Source: Corynebacterium minutissimum (GTDB lineage: Bacteria; Actinomycetota; Actinomycetes; Mycobacteriales; Mycobacteriaceae). Taken from it: 64,000 bases of DNA. Below, piece by piece: positions 62,208-64,000 of the stretch. Positions within the stretch are counted from its first letter, which is position 1; every line of letters starts with the position of its first letter. The notes beneath the pieces are model-generated. The model did no database searches and was not told the DNA's origin. It saw only the letters and a program-made list of their open reading frames with translations. The DNA is taken from the NCBI RefSeq assembly GCF_016889765.1, contig NZ_CP069533.1, positions 1,116,001-1,180,000 on the forward strand. Direction: 5' to 3'. A program made the translations under genes and the position numbers.

Positions 62208-62268
62208 AGCCCACAGGCCGCGCCTCCTCCACCACCTCACATAGTGGGAGAAGCACGGCCTGTGGGCT
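62208..62268 (-). terminator. terminator of the rpsF-ssb-rplI operon
   Basis: AGCCCACAGGCCG (62208-62220) and CGGCCTGTGGGCT (62256-62268) form a perfect 13-bp stem with a long loop. In the minus direction GTTTTCTTGTCC follows. Confidence 0.8.
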
Positions 62269-62355
62269 TTGCTGTTGTCAGTGGGTCTGACCTGCGTCCA
62301 CTCGCCACGCCTCACACGTGGGATGGACGGAGGAGACCGTCGTGCGCCTTAAGTC

Positions 62356-62808
62356 TTAGGCAGCGACGACCGAGAAGTTCACCTTGCCGATGACGTCAGC
62401 GTGCAGCTTCAGCTCGACTTGGTAGTTGCCGGTCTTCTTGACCAGGCCCTTAGGAAGCACAACGATGCGCTTGTCCAGCTTCGGGCCGCCAGCGGCGGCA
62501 ACGGCGTTCACGATGTCCTCAGCGGACACGGAGCCGAAGAGCTTGCCGGACTCGGAGGTCTTCACAGAGACGGTAACGTCCTTGAGCTCCTCCAGCTGGG
62601 TACGGATCTCGCGTGCATGATCCAGGTCGCGGATCGCACGAGCATCCTGGGCACGCTTGATGCCCTCGATCTGCTTTTCAGCGCCGCGGGTGGCAACAAT
62701 AGCCAGGCCACGCGGAAGCAGGTAGTTACGTCCGTAGCCGTCCTTAACCTCTACAATTTCGCCGGGGGCGCCGAGGTTCTCAACGGCAGCGGTGAGGATC
62801 AGCTTCAT
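62356..62808 (-). CDS. rplI: 50S ribosomal protein L9
   Basis: 150 residues. MKLILTAAVENLGAPGEIVEVKDGYGRNYLLPRGLAIVATRGAEK is the L9 N-terminal domain, joined by a long helix (about 45-75) to the C-terminal domain (KLFGSVSAEDIVNAV, KRIVVLPKGLVKKTGNYQVELKLHADV). Binds 23S rRNA. Last gene of the rpsF-ssb-rplI operon. A strong terminator follows the stop. Confidence 0.97.
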   Translation of the reverse strand: MKLILTAAVENLGAPGEIVEVKDGYGRNYLLPRGLAIVATRGAEKQIEGIKRAQDARAIRDLDHAREIRTQLEELKDVTVSVKTSESGKLFGSVSAEDIVNAVAAAGGPKLDKRIVVLPKGLVKKTGNYQVELKLHADVIGKVNFSVVAA

Positions 62809-62854
62809 GATCCCTGCCTTTCAATTGAGTTAAATGAATACTTGCGTGACAGTC

Positions 62855-63436
62855 TTAGAACGGGGGTTCTGCATCCGCACCACCAAAGCTTCCTGCCTGG
62901 GGTGCCGAATTCCACGGGTCGTTACTCGGAGAAGATTGCTGCTGGGACTGCTGCGGGGCAGAAGACTGGGACTGGTTTCCGGAGAAACCACCCTGGTTGT
63001 TTCCACCGCCGTAGTTGCCGCCACCTTGCTGCTGGCCGCCGCCGTAGTTGCCACCATTTCCGCCGTTAGCGGACTTGCGGGTGACTTGTGCGGAAGCGTA
63101 GCGCAGGGACGGTCCCACCTCATCGACCTCAATCTCGAAGACAGTGCGGTTGTCGCCCTCACGGGTCTGGTAGGACCGCTGGCGCAGACGGCCAGTGACA
63201 ATAACGCGCATGCCCTTGGTCAGGGTCTCCGCAACGTTCTCTGCGGCTTGGCGCCACACGTTGCAGGTGAGGAACATGGCCTCGCCGTCCTCCCACTGAG
63301 AAGTCTGCTGGTTATAGCGACGTGGGGTGGAGGCAACGCGGAAGTTTGCTACTGCGGCACCCGACGGGGTGAAGCGCAGTTCCGGGTCAGCAACAATATT
63401 GCCGACAACCGTAATGTTGGTATCTCCCTGAGCCAT
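62855..63436 (-). CDS. ssb: single-stranded DNA-binding protein
   Basis: 193 residues. OB-fold domain about 1-115 (GDTNITVVGNIVADPELRFTPSGAAVANFRVASTPRRYN). The rest is a Gly/Asn/Gln-rich linker (GGNGGNYGGGQQQGGGNYGG) that ends in the acidic tip DAEPPF, the conserved SSB tail that binds partner proteins. It lies between rpsF and rplI, the order usual in bacteria. The Gly/Asn repeat can vary in length between strains. Confidence 0.96.
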   Translation of the reverse strand: MAQGDTNITVVGNIVADPELRFTPSGAAVANFRVASTPRRYNQQTSQWEDGEAMFLTCNVWRQAAENVAETLTKGMRVIVTGRLRQRSYQTREGDNRTVFEIEVDEVGPSLRYASAQVTRKSANGGNGGNYGGGQQQGGGNYGGGNNQGGFSGNQSQSSAPQQSQQQSSPSNDPWNSAPQAGSFGGADAEPPF

Positions 63437-63499
63437 GTCTTTACTCCTTAAATATCGGTTACGCGGATTCGTGTAGAAATGCTCGAAACCCAGTATCCG

Positions 63500-63790
63500 T
63501 TATTTGCTGTCGGTGCGCAGAACCTTGGTACGCAGAATGGAGTCGTTCAGGTTCAGACGACGATCGAGCTCGAGAACCGAGTGGGACTCGCACTCCAGGT
63601 TAACGACGGCGTAGATGCCCTCTTCCTTCTTGTTGATCGGGTAGGCAAGACGGCGCTTGCCCCACACGTCAACCTTGTCGACTTTGCCGCCATCCTTGCG
63701 GATTGCTTCGAGGAACTTATCCAGGGACGGGGTTACGGTGCGCTCATCCTGATTGGGATCCAGAATGATCATGACTTCGTAGTGACGCAC
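63500..63790 (-). CDS. rpsF: 30S ribosomal protein S6
   Basis: 96 residues from GTG 63790, selected because orthologues start M-RHYEVMIILDP. Two ATG codons lie just upstream, but they lie at the AGGAGG ribosome binding site. KKEEGIYAVVNLECESHSVLELDRRLNLNDSILRTKVLRTD is typical of S6. Binds 16S rRNA with S18. First gene of the rpsF-ssb-rplI operon; the spacer upstream probably holds its promoter. Confidence 0.95.
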   Translation of the reverse strand: MRHYEVMIILDPNQDERTVTPSLDKFLEAIRKDGGKVDKVDVWGKRRLAYPINKKEEGIYAVVNLECESHSVLELDRRLNLNDSILRTKVLRTDSK

Positions 63791-63928
63791 GGACCTCATC
63801 ACCTCCTATGGTCTAGTAATTGGTATCGGCCATATCACCTTTGCGGATATGGCAGGAGGGTCTGTTGCGTCAAGCAACCCCCACACAGTACCGCACTGAC
63901 CGGCGGAAAAGAAATCACTCGCTCGGTC

Positions 63929-64000
63929 TTACATACCGTTGGTCGTTGCCGCAAAGAAAACAGCGGTACTCGCCGGGATGACAGTGAGGAAAAGGAGAGC
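63929..64000 (-). CDS. 3' end of a membrane protein gene, partial
   Basis: The last 24 codons read on the minus strand are ALLFLTVIPASTAVFFAATT and NGM, then TAA. The hydrophobic stretch is a membrane segment. The rest lies outside the window. The gene upstream of rpsF in related genomes is often a membrane glycosyltransferase, but that cannot be tested here. Confidence 0.6.
   Translation of the reverse strand, partial: ALLFLTVIPASTAVFFAATTNGM

Overview
The window looks like a chromosomal segment of a Corynebacterium. It is high-GC actinobacterial DNA. A TetR regulator reads as an almost textbook McbR, and it lies beside a GlsB-like membrane protein, a tandem universal stress protein and an HrrSA-like two-component system, the order I recall from C. 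glutamicum. DUF5926, DUF6474, DUF2020 and septum-formation proteins also fit. No replication-origin gene (dnaA, dnaN) is visible, but dnaB, rplI, ssb and rpsF sit at the right edge. Species cannot be decided from the sequence alone.

Layout. 1-8.1 kb: a partial DUF222/HNH nuclease, a HAD phosphatase, a glycerol operon (glpD-glpF-glpK) and a PlsC-like acyltransferase. 8.1-16.7 kb: serS, a GntR/UTRA regulator, a septum-formation protein, a small zincin, a histidine phosphatase, pheA, an amidase, a CPBP membrane protein and an LCP cell-wall ligase. An IS30 element (16.7-18.3 kb) follows. 18.4-24.4 kb: DUF5926, a glycerophosphodiesterase translationally coupled to ldh, a membrane alpha/beta hydrolase, msrA and sodA. 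24.7-31 kb: cstA, a YbdD-like gene and an ArsA-like ATPase in one overlapping run, then a LysR/MFS divergent pair and a multi-pass membrane protein. 31-41.3 kb: a RecB-like nuclease, DUF6474, Lsr2, HrrSA-like regulators, a DUF2020 lipoprotein, a class E-type sortase with a 50-residue partner, a YidC-like insertase, mcbR, glsB, usp and a pseudouridine synthase. 41.3-44.8 kb is a lower-GC accessory patch with an Mrr-like nuclease gene whose last codons are interrupted by an IS481-type element. 44.9-50.2 kb is a complete rRNA operon on the minus strand (16S-23S-5S, no tRNA). 50.8-64 kb: a GntR-controlled ABC transporter, a NYN-domain protein, a PspA-like protein, thioredoxin, copper export genes (copZ-copA) behind a CsoR-type box, an MFS transporter, a VanZ-like protein, dnaB, and the rpsF-ssb-rplI operon.

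Working units. GlpF, GlpK and GlpD together take up glycerol and convert it to dihydroxyacetone phosphate, and the downstream HAD phosphatase may be read through from them. CopZ and CopA bind and export Cu(I). The GntR regulator and its two ABC genes form a self-contained cassette with a palindromic operator candidate.

Most noteworthy non-coding observations: a cluster of DnaA boxes between dnaB and rplI; a 13+13 bp inverted repeat in front of mcbR containing TAGAC half sites; a 10+10 bp palindrome upstream of sodA; the exact IS481 insertion with a 15-bp target duplication; two divergent gene pairs whose start codons share one CATG; and small genes of 48 and 50 codons. I did not find a convincing multi-gene system that is wholly new.
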